A DNA stretch of 64,000 nucleotides from Patulibacter americanus DSM 16676. Lineage in GTDB: Bacteria > Actinomycetota > Thermoleophilia > Solirubrobacterales > Solirubrobacteraceae. Position numbers and translations under genes: made by a program. How positions within the stretch are numbered: the stretch's first letter is position 1; every line of letters starts with the position of its first letter. The notes beneath the pieces were generated by a model, which was not told the DNA's origin, did not search any database, and saw nothing but the letters and a program-made list of their open reading frames with translations. The DNA is taken from positions 1-64,000 of the forward strand of contig NZ_ATUD01000005.1 in NCBI RefSeq assembly GCF_000420025.1, given 5' to 3'. Of the stretch, positions 35,330 to 44,017 are shown piece after piece.

Positions 35330-37681
35330 CTACCGCGTCAGGCGCACGCTCCGCCTCACGGTGCGGACGTTGCCGGCGGCGTCGACGACGCGGACGGTGA
35401 GCCTGGCGGTCACGGCGGTGCCCCTGCGCGCTGCCGTCCGGATGCGACGGAACGCGGCGGCGGCGACGGCCTTCCGACCCCTCGGCCGGACCGTCGGGGC
35501 GGCGCTCCCGCCGGCGGCGATCCGTGCGGTCGCGGTCGTGAGCGGAACCGTCCGGCGCTGGCCCGCGATCCGCACGCTGCCGCGCACCGTCACGACGACC
35601 CGCCCGGCGGCCGGGGCGCGGACGTTCGTGGCGATGGAGAGCCGCGTGCCCCCGAGCCGCTGACGCGCGCTGCCGGCGACGACCGCACGGGCCGCGGGAG
35701 CCACCCCGGGGGCGCCCGGGGGGCTCGGCGCCGGGCCGGGCACGAGCACCGGGGCCGGCACCTTCTCGGCGGTGGCGCCCGCTACCGGATCGCTGGGGGC
35801 CGGGGGAGGCGCCACGACTCCGCTGCCGCCCGGCAGCGGCGCCGGGACGCCGGCGACCGTGAGGGCCTGCGAGGCGCGCCCGAGGTTGCCCGCGGGGTCC
35901 GGCACGGAGACCTCCACCGCCCACGTCCCCGGGCCGACGGGGGTCGGCGTGGCGTTCCAGATGCCCGTCGACTGCACGAGCGCCGCGATCGTCTGGCCCG
36001 CGATCGCGACGGTGACGACGGTGCCGGCGGCGGCGTCGGAGGTCCCGGTGATCGTCGGCGTGGTGTCCGGCGTCGAGGCCGCGGCTCCGCCGTCGATCGT
36101 CACGCGCGGGGCGATGGTGTCGACGGTGAGGATCTGGGTGACGCTCGCCGTGTTGCCGGCCGGGTCCGCGACGGTCACGGCCACGCGGCGGGGGCCCTCG
36201 GCCTGCGGCGACGCGCGAGTCGACCAGGCGTGGTTCCCGTCGACGACGGGGAAGAGGGTCTCGTCGGCGAGGGCGACGGTCACCACGGTGTCGGCCGGGA
36301 CGTCCGCGGTGCCCGACAGCCTGGGGGTCGCGTCGTTCGTGAGCGCGGCCGCACCACCGGTGATGCTCAGACCGGGGGCGATCGTGTCGACCACGAGCGC
36401 CTGGCTGGCGGTGCCGTCGTTGCCCGCGGGGTCGGTGACCGAGGCCACGACGGTCCGCGCACCGTCGGTGAGCGTTGCGGGCGTGACGTTCCATTCGCCG
36501 TCGGCGCGCACGACCGCCGTCAGCGCCTGCGTGCCGACGGCGACCCGCACGATGGAGCCGGCGGCCACGTCGCTCGTGCCCGAGATCGTCGGGGTCGGGT
36601 CGTTCGTCAGCACGGTCGGGCCGCCGTCGAGCGTCACGACGGGCAGCACCGTGTCGACGGTGAGGCTCTGCGTGGCCCTCGTGACGTTGCCCGCGCCGTC
36701 CGTGACCGTCGCGACGACGGCGTAGGTGCCGTTGGGGAGCAGGCCCGAGGTCGCGGACCACGCGCCGTCGACGGGGGTGGCCGCGAGGGTCTGACCGCCG
36801 ACGGTCACGGTCACGGCGTCCGTGCCGGTCACGTCCGTCGTTCCGGTCACGGTGGGCGTGGTGTCCGTGGTGGTGGCGTTCGCCCCGCCGCCGAGCGTCA
36901 CGACCGGGGGTGCGCCGTAGACCTCGTTCGCGTCGAGCGTGAGCGCCCCGCCCAGTGCCAGCGCCCGGCCGTTGACGACGGTGCTGTTGCCGACGCCGAC
37001 GGCGTCGAGGGCCATGAGGGTGCCGGCGAACGCGGCGTTCGCGCCGACCGCGCCGGCGCCCTTGACCTGCCAGAACACCCGCGAGGCCCGCGCCCCGCCG
37101 GCCAGGACGACCTTGCTGCCGGCGGCCATCGCCAGCGCCCCGTTGACCTGGAAGACGAAGACGGCGTCGGGGTCGCCGCCGGCGTCGAGCGTGACCGTCG
37201 TGGTGTTCGACACCGCCTCGGGCACGGCGTGGAGGCCCGGCCCGATCGTCGTGCCCGCGAGTGCGCCGGCGAGCGGTGCGCCGCCGGTCCGGCCCGCGAC
37301 CTCGGTGTACGCCGCGACGAGGTCGTCGTGGGCGGCGATCGCGGCGGCGTTGCCGACGTTCTTCGCCCCGGTGACGATCCCGGGCGGGAAGCCCGTCGGC
37401 TGCGCGTTGGCCTTCACGCCGAGGTCGCCCCGCAACGTGGTGTGCGGCGCACCCGGGGCGCTGACGGTGTTGCCGACGGACGCGCCGCTGAGGGCGGCGT
37501 AGGTGGACGCGGCGCCGAGGTCGACCATCTCGGGCGGTGCGGCGGACGCCGGGGCGGCGGCGCCGAGCCCGACGACGAGCACGACGCCGGTCAGACGCGC
37601 GAGTCGCCGGAGCGCCCGGGGGCCGGGGTGTCGTCGCGACCGGGGGGCCGCACGACGGGACAGGGAACGCAGCTCGGACAC
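35330..37681 (-). CDS. Secreted ice-binding-like (DUF3494) protein with four Ig-like repeats
   Basis: 783 aa from GTG 37681 with GGAGG 10 nt upstream. Residues 1-48 are a long basic signal peptide (VVLVVGLGAAAPASA). Residues about 52-256 match the DUF3494 ice-binding beta-solenoid pattern: STYAALSGASVGNT, GDLGVKANAQPTG, GLHAVPEAVSNTTTVTLDA, FVFQVNGALAMAAGSKVVL, VFWQVKGAGAVGANAAFAGT. Four Big-type Ig repeats follow (about 258-344, 345-433, 434-522, 523-610), each ending in ADPAGN- and LTVDT-like blocks. After a Pro-rich linker comes a beta-rich domain of about 120 residues. Whether it binds ice or serves adhesion is unproven. Confidence 0.85.
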   Translation of the reverse strand: MSELRSLSRRAAPRSRRHPGPRALRRLARLTGVVLVVGLGAAAPASAAPPEMVDLGAASTYAALSGASVGNTVSAPGAPHTTLRGDLGVKANAQPTGFPPGIVTGAKNVGNAAAIAAHDDLVAAYTEVAGRTGGAPLAGALAGTTIGPGLHAVPEAVSNTTTVTLDAGGDPDAVFVFQVNGALAMAAGSKVVLAGGARASRVFWQVKGAGAVGANAAFAGTLMALDAVGVGNSTVVNGRALALGGALTLDANEVYGAPPVVTLGGGANATTTDTTPTVTGTTDVTGTDAVTVTVGGQTLAATPVDGAWSATSGLLPNGTYAVVATVTDGAGNVTRATQSLTVDTVLPVVTLDGGPTVLTNDPTPTISGTSDVAAGSIVRVAVGTQALTAVVRADGEWNVTPATLTDGARTVVASVTDPAGNDGTASQALVVDTIAPGLSITGGAAALTNDATPRLSGTADVPADTVVTVALADETLFPVVDGNHAWSTRASPQAEGPRRVAVTVADPAGNTASVTQILTVDTIAPRVTIDGGAAASTPDTTPTITGTSDAAAGTVVTVAIAGQTIAALVQSTGIWNATPTPVGPGTWAVEVSVPDPAGNLGRASQALTVAGVPAPLPGGSGVVAPPPAPSDPVAGATAEKVPAPVLVPGPAPSPPGAPGVAPAARAVVAGSARQRLGGTRLSIATNVRAPAAGRVVVTVRGSVRIAGQRRTVPLTTATARIAAGGSAAPTVRPRGRKAVAAAAFRRIRTAARRGTAVTARLTVRVVDAAGNVRTVRRSVRLTR

Positions 37682-37895
37682 GGGGAAGTGCCTCCAGAGG
37701 GGGATGCTGGGGCTGTCCGAGCCCGGCGGGATTATGTGCTGTCACAAGAGTGGTCGACGGCTTCGCCGCGGACCATGAGCCCCCGGGGCGCGCGCGGACG
37801 GACGGCGGCCGGAGCACGCCCCGAACCGCATTCGCCGCCGGCTGCCGGCCCGCGCCGGCGCCTCGCCACCGGCCGATCCCCTACCGTGCCCCGCG

Positions 37896-39353
37896 ATGCG
37901 CGCATGGTGGATCCGGGTGGCCGTGTTCGCCAGCGGGGTGGTGACGCTCGCCGTCGAGTTCCTCGGCCAGCGGATGCTCTCGCCGCGCTTCGGGGACACG
38001 ATCGACGTCTGGGGCATCACGATCGCGGCGGTGCTCGTGGCGATCGCCGCCGGGACCGCCTTCGGAGGTCGTCTCGCCGACCGGGTCCCGCACGCCCGCG
38101 CGATCGGACCCGTGCTGCTGGTCTCCTGCGCCCTCCTCGCGGCGAGCGCGTTGCTGGGCCCGCCGGTCCTCGACTGGCTGAGCCCGCGGACGGGCGACCG
38201 CGTCGGAGCCCTGCTCGGGGCGCTCGTCGTGATCGTGCCCGGGTGCACCGCCCTCTCCCTCGTCACGCCGATGGCCGTCCGGGCGAGCGTCCGCGAGCAG
38301 CTCGTGGGACGGGCGGCCGGCGACCTCAGCGCGCTGGCGACGCTCGGCGCCGTGCTCGGCTCGCTCATCACCCCGTTCTGGCTCATCGGCCTGCTGCCGA
38401 TCGAGACGCTGATGCTGCTGTGCGCGCTGCCCATCGGGCTGCTGGGCGTGCCCGCGCTCTCCCGCAGACCGGGTGCGGCGATCGCGGCCGTCGGAGCGCT
38501 CGCGGTCCTCGCGTTCGTCACCGCCCTGCCGACCGGGGGCACGGTCGAGCCTGGCGACCGGGATGCGATCGGCACGGTGCGGGCGGCCGTCGACAGCCGC
38601 CTGGCCCGCATCGTCGTCTCCGAGACCGACGACGGCAAGCGGGCCATGTACTTCGACCGCCCGCAGGTCGTGCAGTCCGTCGTCGATCCGCGGCGGCCGC
38701 AGGTCCCGGAGTCGGAGTACATCCGGGCCGCGACGACGCTGGTCTGTCCGCGACCGCCGCGCCGCGTCCTGGTGATCGGCCTGGGCGGCGGCGCGCTGCT
38801 CGAGCCGCTGCGGCGCCTCGTCCCCGGGGTGCGGATCGACGCCGTCGAGCTCGACGCGCAGGTCATCGCCCTGGCGCGCGAGTGGATGGGGGCCCGCGAG
38901 CGGCCGGGGGACCGGTTCGTCGAGGGCGACGGACGCCGCTACCTGCAGGGCACGAACCGCCGCTACGACCTGATCTACGTCGACGCGTTCTCCGGCGACC
39001 GCATGCCCGCCTCGCTGTCGACGACGGAGTTCACGCGCCTGGCCGCGTCGCGTCTGCGCCCGGGCGGCACCCTGGCCTTCAACGTGCTGACGACCCCCGG
39101 GGCGCCCTTGACGGACGCGCTCGCGGCCTCGACCCGCGCGAGCTTCGGCCAGGTCAGCGCCCAGGAGGCCTCGCCGCCCAACCGGCTGCAGAACACCCTG
39201 CTGCGCACGGGCCCGCCGCCGCAGCCGGCGTGCGTGGAACGCGTGCGGAGCACCCTGGGGCTGCCCGAGCTCCCGCTCGTCGCGCGGCCGCTGCGGGCGC
39301 ACCCGCCGCTGACCGACGCGAACGCGCCGGTGGACGAGCTCGCGGGCCTCTGA
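37896..39353 (+). CDS. Fused membrane/spermidine synthase-like protein
   Basis: 485 aa. Residues 1-215 hold about seven hydrophobic segments starting GVVTLAVEFLGQRMLSPRFG, the pattern of the MFS-like half of fused MFS/spermidine synthase proteins. Residues 220-485 are a class I SAM-dependent fold: VLVIGLGGGALLEPL (motif I), IDAVELDAQVIALA, EGDGRRYL and YDLIYVDAFSGDRMP. The catalytic-loop Asp of DAFSGD is present. Whether it makes polyamines or methylates something is unknown. TACCGT 8 nt before ATG 37896 supports the start. Confidence 0.85.
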   Translation: MRAWWIRVAVFASGVVTLAVEFLGQRMLSPRFGDTIDVWGITIAAVLVAIAAGTAFGGRLADRVPHARAIGPVLLVSCALLAASALLGPPVLDWLSPRTGDRVGALLGALVVIVPGCTALSLVTPMAVRASVREQLVGRAAGDLSALATLGAVLGSLITPFWLIGLLPIETLMLLCALPIGLLGVPALSRRPGAAIAAVGALAVLAFVTALPTGGTVEPGDRDAIGTVRAAVDSRLARIVVSETDDGKRAMYFDRPQVVQSVVDPRRPQVPESEYIRAATTLVCPRPPRRVLVIGLGGGALLEPLRRLVPGVRIDAVELDAQVIALAREWMGARERPGDRFVEGDGRRYLQGTNRRYDLIYVDAFSGDRMPASLSTTEFTRLAASRLRPGGTLAFNVLTTPGAPLTDALAASTRASFGQVSAQEASPPNRLQNTLLRTGPPPQPACVERVRSTLGLPELPLVARPLRAHPPLTDANAPVDELAGL

Positions 39354-39444
39354 GGGCCGTCGGGCTACCCGGGATCTGAGGGCCGGCGGACGTCCCCGGG
39401 GCGGGGAGCGATCGGGGCCGTCCCAGCCGCGGCGGAGCGATCGG

Positions 39445-39466
39445 CCCGGGGCAGGGCAGCCCCGGG
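39445..39466. terminator. Perfect 8-bp hairpin between convergent genes
   Basis: CCCGGGGC (39445-39452) pairs with GCCCCGGG (39459-39466) around AGGGCA. It lies just after the minus-strand DUF1206 stop and 90 nt after the spermidine synthase-like gene. A GGAGCGATCGG direct repeat (39405 and 39434) precedes it. Confidence 0.55.
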
Positions 39467-39473
39467 AGGGCGG

Positions 39474-40307
39474 TCAGACCTTGCGGAACCGCGCGTCGGC
39501 GACGGAGTAGGCGGCGAAGCCGAGGAGCCCGACGGCCACGAGCCCCAGCAGCCACGGCCCGTACGAGGCCTGGGAGAGCTGGGCGAGCGCCCCGTCGAGC
39601 CCGATGGCCTCGTCGGCGTCGTACGAGACCGCGGCCTTGACCAGCCCGTAAGCCATGAGCCCGAAGACCACGGCGCGGGCCACGTGGCCGAACACGCCGA
39701 GGCCGGTGAAGACCTTCCTGACCTGCGGGCTCATCTGCTCGGTCTTGGACTTCTTCAGGAACTTCTTGAGGACGCCCTTGCGGGCCTGGTCGGCGGCCAC
39801 GACGAAGAGGACGACCCCGGCGAGGCCGACGAGGATCGGTCCGCCCGTCCAATCGAGCACACCGCCGGTGGCGCCCTTCGGCGAGCCCGATCCCGTGCTG
39901 GCACCGGAGAGGATCTTGACCGCGGTGACGCAGAGGAGGGCGTAGGAGATGCCGCTGGCGGCACCCCCGATGCGCTCCTTCGTGTCGTCGGACTGCTCCG
40001 GACCGTGACCGAGGGCGGCACGCAGGAGCCGCCAGAACGCGTAGCCGGCCAGCCCGATCGCCATGGCGACGAGCAGCGCCTTCCCGAACGGCTGCGCGGC
40101 GATCTCCTTCAGGGCACCCTGCTGGTTCTCGGCCTCGCCGCCGCCGCTGCCGACGGCGAGCTTCACGGCCAGCACCCCGACGATGGCGTAGACCACGCCC
40201 CGCGCCACCAGCCCGGCCCGGGCGAGCACCTCGAACAGCGGGTGGCGGGCCACCTGCTCGCCGCCCTCCTGGGCGTCGTCGATCGGTGAGTCCGAGGTGC
40301 TGGTCAT
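39474..40307 (-). CDS. DUF1206-domain membrane protein
   Basis: 277 aa, six hydrophobic segments arranged as three DUF1206 repeats. Each repeat begins with a ...ARxGxxARGVVY-like helix: LARAGLVARGVVYAIVG, IGGAASGISYALLCV and GVFGHVARAVVFGLMAY. Each is followed by a more polar loop and a second helix; the basic loop RKGVLKKFLKKSK lies between repeats 2 and 3. Function is unknown. A GGGGAAG site precedes ATG 40307. Same strand as the 40409 gene, about 100 nt downstream of it. Confidence 0.85.
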   Translation of the reverse strand: MTSTSDSPIDDAQEGGEQVARHPLFEVLARAGLVARGVVYAIVGVLAVKLAVGSGGGEAENQQGALKEIAAQPFGKALLVAMAIGLAGYAFWRLLRAALGHGPEQSDDTKERIGGAASGISYALLCVTAVKILSGASTGSGSPKGATGGVLDWTGGPILVGLAGVVLFVVAADQARKGVLKKFLKKSKTEQMSPQVRKVFTGLGVFGHVARAVVFGLMAYGLVKAAVSYDADEAIGLDGALAQLSQASYGPWLLGLVAVGLLGFAAYSVADARFRKV

Positions 40308-40408
40308 CGCGGTGCTTCCCCTGTGGCAGTGCACCTCCGCGCGGGACGCAGACGGACGACGCGTGAGGACCCTATCTGGGCGACCGGCGTGGCCCGTCGA
40401 CCGCCCCG

Positions 40409-40981
40409 CTACGACGAGCGGGTGAAGGCGCGGCGCTTGGCCGGGTGGCTGTGGGCGATCTGGGCCATCAGGGCGTTGACCGTGACGACCCCGACGCCCG
40501 CAGCGATGTTCAGGTTGCCGAGCAGCCCGAGCGAGCGCTGGATGCGGGCGGCGGCGGGCGGGGTCTCCTGGGCGGGCTCGGTGCCCGTCTCCACGGGCAC
40601 GGCGCCGTCGGGCCCCTGCTTGGCCAGCCGCGCACCCTGGACGGCGCTGAGCGTGCCCGTCAGGAGCGAGACGCCCATCAGCACGTCCTTGACCTGCGCC
40701 AGCGTCTGCTCCGTCGAGGTCAGGTTCGGGTCGGCGGTCTCGGTCAGCCGCGACGTGCCCCACCCGAACGCGGCCGCACCCAGGCCCGCGATGTTGATGG
40801 CGTTGTAGCCGTTCCAGGCCGCGTTGACGACCGCGCCGCGCTCGGAGTGCGCGGAGATGCGGGCCACGGACGGGTTGTGGGCGAACTTGCCGAACATGGC
40901 GCCGCCGAGCCAGGCGGCGAGCCCGACGTCGTGGGCGGCACGGGTGACGTAGGCAAGGGAATCGGGGACGATCATGGTCAT
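40409..40981 (-). CDS. Hypothetical membrane protein
   Basis: 190 aa, three or four hydrophobic segments. The N-terminus VTRAAHDVGLAAWLGGAMFGKFAHNPSV resembles small actinobacterial membrane proteins whose genes accompany DUF1206 genes, but I cannot name a family. ATG 40981 and 40975 are both possible; GGAG lies 3 and 9 nt before them, so 40975 has the better spacing. No catalytic motif seen. Confidence 0.7.
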   Translation of the reverse strand: MTMIVPDSLAYVTRAAHDVGLAAWLGGAMFGKFAHNPSVARISAHSERGAVVNAAWNGYNAINIAGLGAAAFGWGTSRLTETADPNLTSTEQTLAQVKDVLMGVSLLTGTLSAVQGARLAKQGPDGAVPVETGTEPAQETPPAAARIQRSLGLLGNLNIAAGVGVVTVNALMAQIAHSHPAKRRAFTRSS

Positions 40982-41160
40982 GCGCTCCGGAGGCGAAGAG
41001 GGGTGGAGCCCGGTGGCTACCCGCTCGCCCGCAGGACAACCTTCGCGAGCACCGCGGGATTCGATCCGGTCGCGACGTGGCCTCCGCGACCCAGCGAGCC
41101 GGGACCCCGGGGTAGGGTCCGGGCATTCGCCTCTTCGGACCCTGGACCCGCCGGAGGAGC

Positions 41161-41703
41161 GTGCTGCTGGCGGCGACGACGCTGATCGCGGTGGCAGTGG
41201 CGGGCGTCGTCGTGCTCGTGACGTCGGGGACCCGCGAGCGAACGTTCGAGTTCGGGCACGTCGCGGCGATCGACGATCGCGTGTCGTCGAAGGTCACGGT
41301 GTCCGTTCCCGACCGTCACACGATCCGGGTGACGTTCGCCGACGCCCAATCCGCACCGCCGGAGGGCCGCCCGAACCTCCACACGTTCGGCGCGATCACG
41401 GAGATGTTCGTCACCGCGTCCGACGAGGGAGAGTGTCCCGGCCCGCCCGGGCGGCGGCTCTTCTCGTACCAGCGGTCGTGGGAGCCGGGAGAGCGCGTGG
41501 CGTACGACCAGACCACGGGCGGGGACCCTTCGTTCGCCTTCGGGTCCCGCTCCCGCGCGAACCTCTCCGCCGGAGCGCACGTGGACCTGCCGGTCCGCCA
41601 GGGCGTTCCCGATCACCTCTGCGTGGACCTGCTGGTGCGGGTCCTCTCCCCGCAGAGCGACGGTACCGAGGTCTACCGGAGCATCCGGGACCAGCCGTTG
41701 TGA
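41161..41703 (+). CDS. Membrane-anchored hypothetical protein
   Basis: 180 aa from GTG 41161: one N-terminal anchor (LLAATTLIAVAVAGVVVLV), then a beta-rich extracytoplasmic domain with two Cys residues about 75 apart (EGECPGPPG and HLCVDLLV), possibly a disulfide. The start is unsure. GGAGGA lies only 2 nt before the GTG, while an in-frame ATT at 41125 sits 6 nt after TAGGGT (41113-41118) and would add a basic RLFGPWTRRRS segment ahead of the anchor. Stop overlaps the next gene as GTGA. Confidence 0.65.
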   Translation: MLLAATTLIAVAVAGVVVLVTSGTRERTFEFGHVAAIDDRVSSKVTVSVPDRHTIRVTFADAQSAPPEGRPNLHTFGAITEMFVTASDEGECPGPPGRRLFSYQRSWEPGERVAYDQTTGGDPSFAFGSRSRANLSAGAHVDLPVRQGVPDHLCVDLLVRVLSPQSDGTEVYRSIRDQPL

Positions 41704-42155
41704 CGCCGCGCGGCCCCAGGGACGTCGCTCTCGCGGCTGGCGTGTCGTTCGTCCTCGCCGTCCTCGCCTTGCTGATCACGCAGGCCGGCGCGGCGCTGCT
41801 GATGCTCCCCGGCCTCGGTCTGACGGCGGCGGCCGGCATGGTCGGGACGACGGCGCGGCCGAGCATCGCACGCGTCGTGGCGCTCGCGGTCGGCGTGCTC
41901 GGGGCGGCGTCGTTGGCCACGTACGCCGGCCTCCTCTTGATCTTCGCCGGCTACGGGCCGGCGTCGCGGACCGCCGATGTCGTCTCCGCGGTGCTCGCGC
42001 TGGTCGGCGCCGGCGTCGTCGCCACCGCGTCCGCGTACGCGTGGCGGTGGGCCGGCCGCCGGGCGTCACAACCTGTCGCGGGTCGGGGCGCGCTCCTGGC
42101 GCCCGCCGCCGGCGTCTGGGCCGCCGTGGTCCTCGCCGTGGTCCTGACCGGCTAG
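41700..42155 (+). CDS. Hypothetical four-helix membrane protein
   Basis: 151 aa, four hydrophobic segments (DVALAAGVSFVLAVLALLI, ALLMLPGLGLTAAAGMVG, VVALAVGVLGAASLATYAG, VVSAVLALVGAGVVATASA) and a short C-terminal one. Small residues dominate, so it may be a packing or accessory subunit. GTG 41700 overlaps the stop of the membrane-anchored gene upstream, so the two probably function together. A 8-bp hairpin (42179-42186 with 42202-42209) follows. Confidence 0.65.
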   Translation: MTPRGPRDVALAAGVSFVLAVLALLITQAGAALLMLPGLGLTAAAGMVGTTARPSIARVVALAVGVLGAASLATYAGLLLIFAGYGPASRTADVVSAVLALVGAGVVATASAYAWRWAGRRASQPVAGRGALLAPAAGVWAAVVLAVVLTG

Positions 42156-42228
42156 ACGTTCGCGTTGCTCAACGGTCCACCGCTCGGTCCGGCTCGGGGG
42201 ACGAGCGGTGCGCCCCGCCCCGGAACGG

Positions 42229-42257
42229 CGAAAGCCCCGTCGTGGACGGGGCTTTCG
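42229..42257 (-). terminator. Perfect 13-bp terminator of the tRNA gene
   Basis: CGAAAGCCCCGTC pairs exactly with GACGGGGCTTTCG across GTG. It begins 5 nt beyond the tRNA 3' end on the minus strand and also faces the convergent membrane-protein gene. Confidence 0.8.
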
Positions 42258-42261
42258 GTGA

Positions 42262-42335
42262 TGCCGGAGGAGGGACTTGAACCCCCGACACGCGGATTAT
42301 GATTCCGCTGCTCTAACCGACTGAGCTACTCCGGC
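42262..42335 (-). tRNA. tRNA-Met (anticodon CAT), elongator type
   Basis: 74 nt folding as a full cloverleaf. The acceptor GCCGGAG pairs with CTCCGGC followed by A73. The D-arm is AGCTC-AGTCGGTTAG-AGC. The anticodon arm GCGGA-ATCATAA-TCCGC holds CAT at positions 34-36, and the T-loop is GGTTCAAGT. CCA is not encoded. The 1-72 pair is G-C and the anticodon stem lacks the three-GC run of initiators, so it is not tRNA-fMet. A lysidine-modified tRNA-Ile2 with the same anticodon cannot be excluded by eye. Confidence 0.92.
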
Positions 42336-44017
42336 GGGGCGGCGGCGAAGTCTAGCGGGAGATCGCGCAGGACGTCCGCCGGAGGCCGCTTCGTCGCCGC
42401 GGAGGCCACCGCGCGCTGCAGTCCGTCGGCCGTGGCGGCGTCGAGATGGCGCACGATCCCGTGGCGCTTCGTGGCCAGGACGACGTCGAATGCAGCCAGC
42501 CCCGCGCGGCGCTGGAACGGGTTGCTGCGCGCCGCGACGAGCTGGGCCCGGCGGGGGAGGGCGAGCAGCGTGGTGCGGGCCAGGAGCTGGCTGCGGACGG
42601 CGATGGTGTCCGTCCCCAGGTGCCATCCCGCGCCGCGCCAGCGGCCGTCGCCGATCGCGGCTGCGACGAGCACCGGCAGGATGCCGGCGACCTTCCAGGC
42701 GTCGGGCAGCCAGATCACCGCCGCCGCGGCCGGCACGAGCGCCCACAGCACGGGCACGACCCAGTAGCGCCGTCGGGCGCGCGCGGGCGGGCCTTCGAGC
42801 TCGGCGTCGGGCCACGTCAGCTCGGGCAGGATCCGCGCCAACAGCGCGGGCAGCTCGCCCCGGCGGACGAGCGGCACGAGGGTGCGCATGGTGTCGCTGC
42901 CCCCGCGGTAGCCGGCGACCTCGACCTGGACGGTGGCGTAGCCCAGCGGCCGGCGCACCAGGCCCTCGACGATCCGCACCCCGTGGACGCGGTCGAGCGG
43001 GATCGTGCCGGTGCGTTCCGTCAGCAGGCCACGCCGCACCCGCAGACGACGATCGTCGCGCCGCACCGTGAACTCGGCGAACGCCAGGACGGTGCCGACC
43101 ACCGCCAGTGCAGCGGCGAGCAGCAACGCGATCACGACGAGGACGAACACGGTCACGGCGTCGGCTCCCGTGACGACGTCCCCGGCCCGGTCCTTCAGGC
43201 CGCGCGGCAGGAGCTCTTCGAACTGGGTGAACAGGGAGACGACGACGACCGCGACGAGGGTGATCTGGGGGCCGGTCAGCGCGGCGATCACCAGCTCACG
43301 ACCCGTGATGGCGTAGACGACCGATGCGTCGTCGGCCTCGCCGGTCGCGTCCGGCCACACGGGAGGACGAACCGCGGTACCGGCCGGTCCGGGAACGCCC
43401 CCCGCGTCCTGGTCGAGCGTCGACGGGGCGTCGGACGTCGCAGCTTCGAGGTCCGGGATCGCCCCGGCGGCAGGCGCGGCGGCGCTCGCGGCCCGGTCGT
43501 GGCCGAGGGCGGCTCGCAACCGCTCGGCCTCCTCCGTGCTCAGCGCGTCCAGGCGGAGCTCGGCCTCCTTGCCGCCCCCGGCGGTCTGCACCTCGAGCGA
43601 GACGAGCCCGAAGGCGCGCTGCACGATGCCGCGGGTCGTGTCGAGGGCTGAGATGCGGCTCGCGGGGACGACGCGCTCTGAGCGGTTGAACACGCCGCTG
43701 CGCAGGCGCAACGACCCGCCCGCGACGGCGTACCGGGTGGTGCGCCAGCGCAGGGTCAGCACGCCGAGTTCGAGCAGGACGATCGCGAACGCGGCGGGCA
43801 CGGCCCACGCACGGAGGCCGACCCCGAGGGCGATGAACGCCGGGAGGAAGTTCTTCAGCTCGGCGATGCCCTTCGCCAGGATCCACGCCGGGTGCATCCG
43901 CCGCTCGCCCTCATCGGCTGCGCGACCGGGGTCCGCGGGCACGGGGCCTCCAGGCGCGGGGGGAGCCGTGTCGGGGCGCTCGAGGGACTCCCGCGCCGCG
44001 TCGGGCTCAGAGGTCAT
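42326..44017 (-). CDS. PH-domain (bPH2/YdbT-like) membrane protein
   Basis: 563 aa. Three bacterial PH-2 (DUF304) units, each after a pair of hydrophobic helices: TTRYAVAGGSLRLRSGVFNRSERVVPASRI (about 95), RLRVRRGLLTERTGTIPLDRVHGVRIVEG (about 335) and GTDTIAVRSQLLARTTLLALPRRAQ (about 475). This is the YdbT arrangement, whose exact role is unclear (envelope or peptide stress in Bacillus). It overlaps its YdbS-like partner by 11 nt. Its TAG stop lies inside the tRNA-Met gene, so the last 10 nt are shared. Confidence 0.87.
   Translation of the reverse strand: MTSEPDAARESLERPDTAPPAPGGPVPADPGRAADEGERRMHPAWILAKGIAELKNFLPAFIALGVGLRAWAVPAAFAIVLLELGVLTLRWRTTRYAVAGGSLRLRSGVFNRSERVVPASRISALDTTRGIVQRAFGLVSLEVQTAGGGKEAELRLDALSTEEAERLRAALGHDRAASAAAPAAGAIPDLEAATSDAPSTLDQDAGGVPGPAGTAVRPPVWPDATGEADDASVVYAITGRELVIAALTGPQITLVAVVVVSLFTQFEELLPRGLKDRAGDVVTGADAVTVFVLVVIALLLAAALAVVGTVLAFAEFTVRRDDRRLRVRRGLLTERTGTIPLDRVHGVRIVEGLVRRPLGYATVQVEVAGYRGGSDTMRTLVPLVRRGELPALLARILPELTWPDAELEGPPARARRRYWVVPVLWALVPAAAAVIWLPDAWKVAGILPVLVAAAIGDGRWRGAGWHLGTDTIAVRSQLLARTTLLALPRRAQLVAARSNPFQRRAGLAAFDVVLATKRHGIVRHLDAATADGLQRAVASAATKRPPADVLRDLPLDFAAAPPE

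Noticed and set aside
35094..39379. Long Arg/Gly-rich frames overlapping the ice-binding-like and spermidine synthase-like genes
   Set aside because: Their sequences are permutations typical of frame-shifted GC-rich code, and the repeats seen in them are echoes of the Ig repeats in the true frame.
42262..42335. Initiator tRNA-fMet
   Set aside because: The 1-72 pair is a normal G-C pair and the anticodon stem lacks the three consecutive G-C pairs of initiators.
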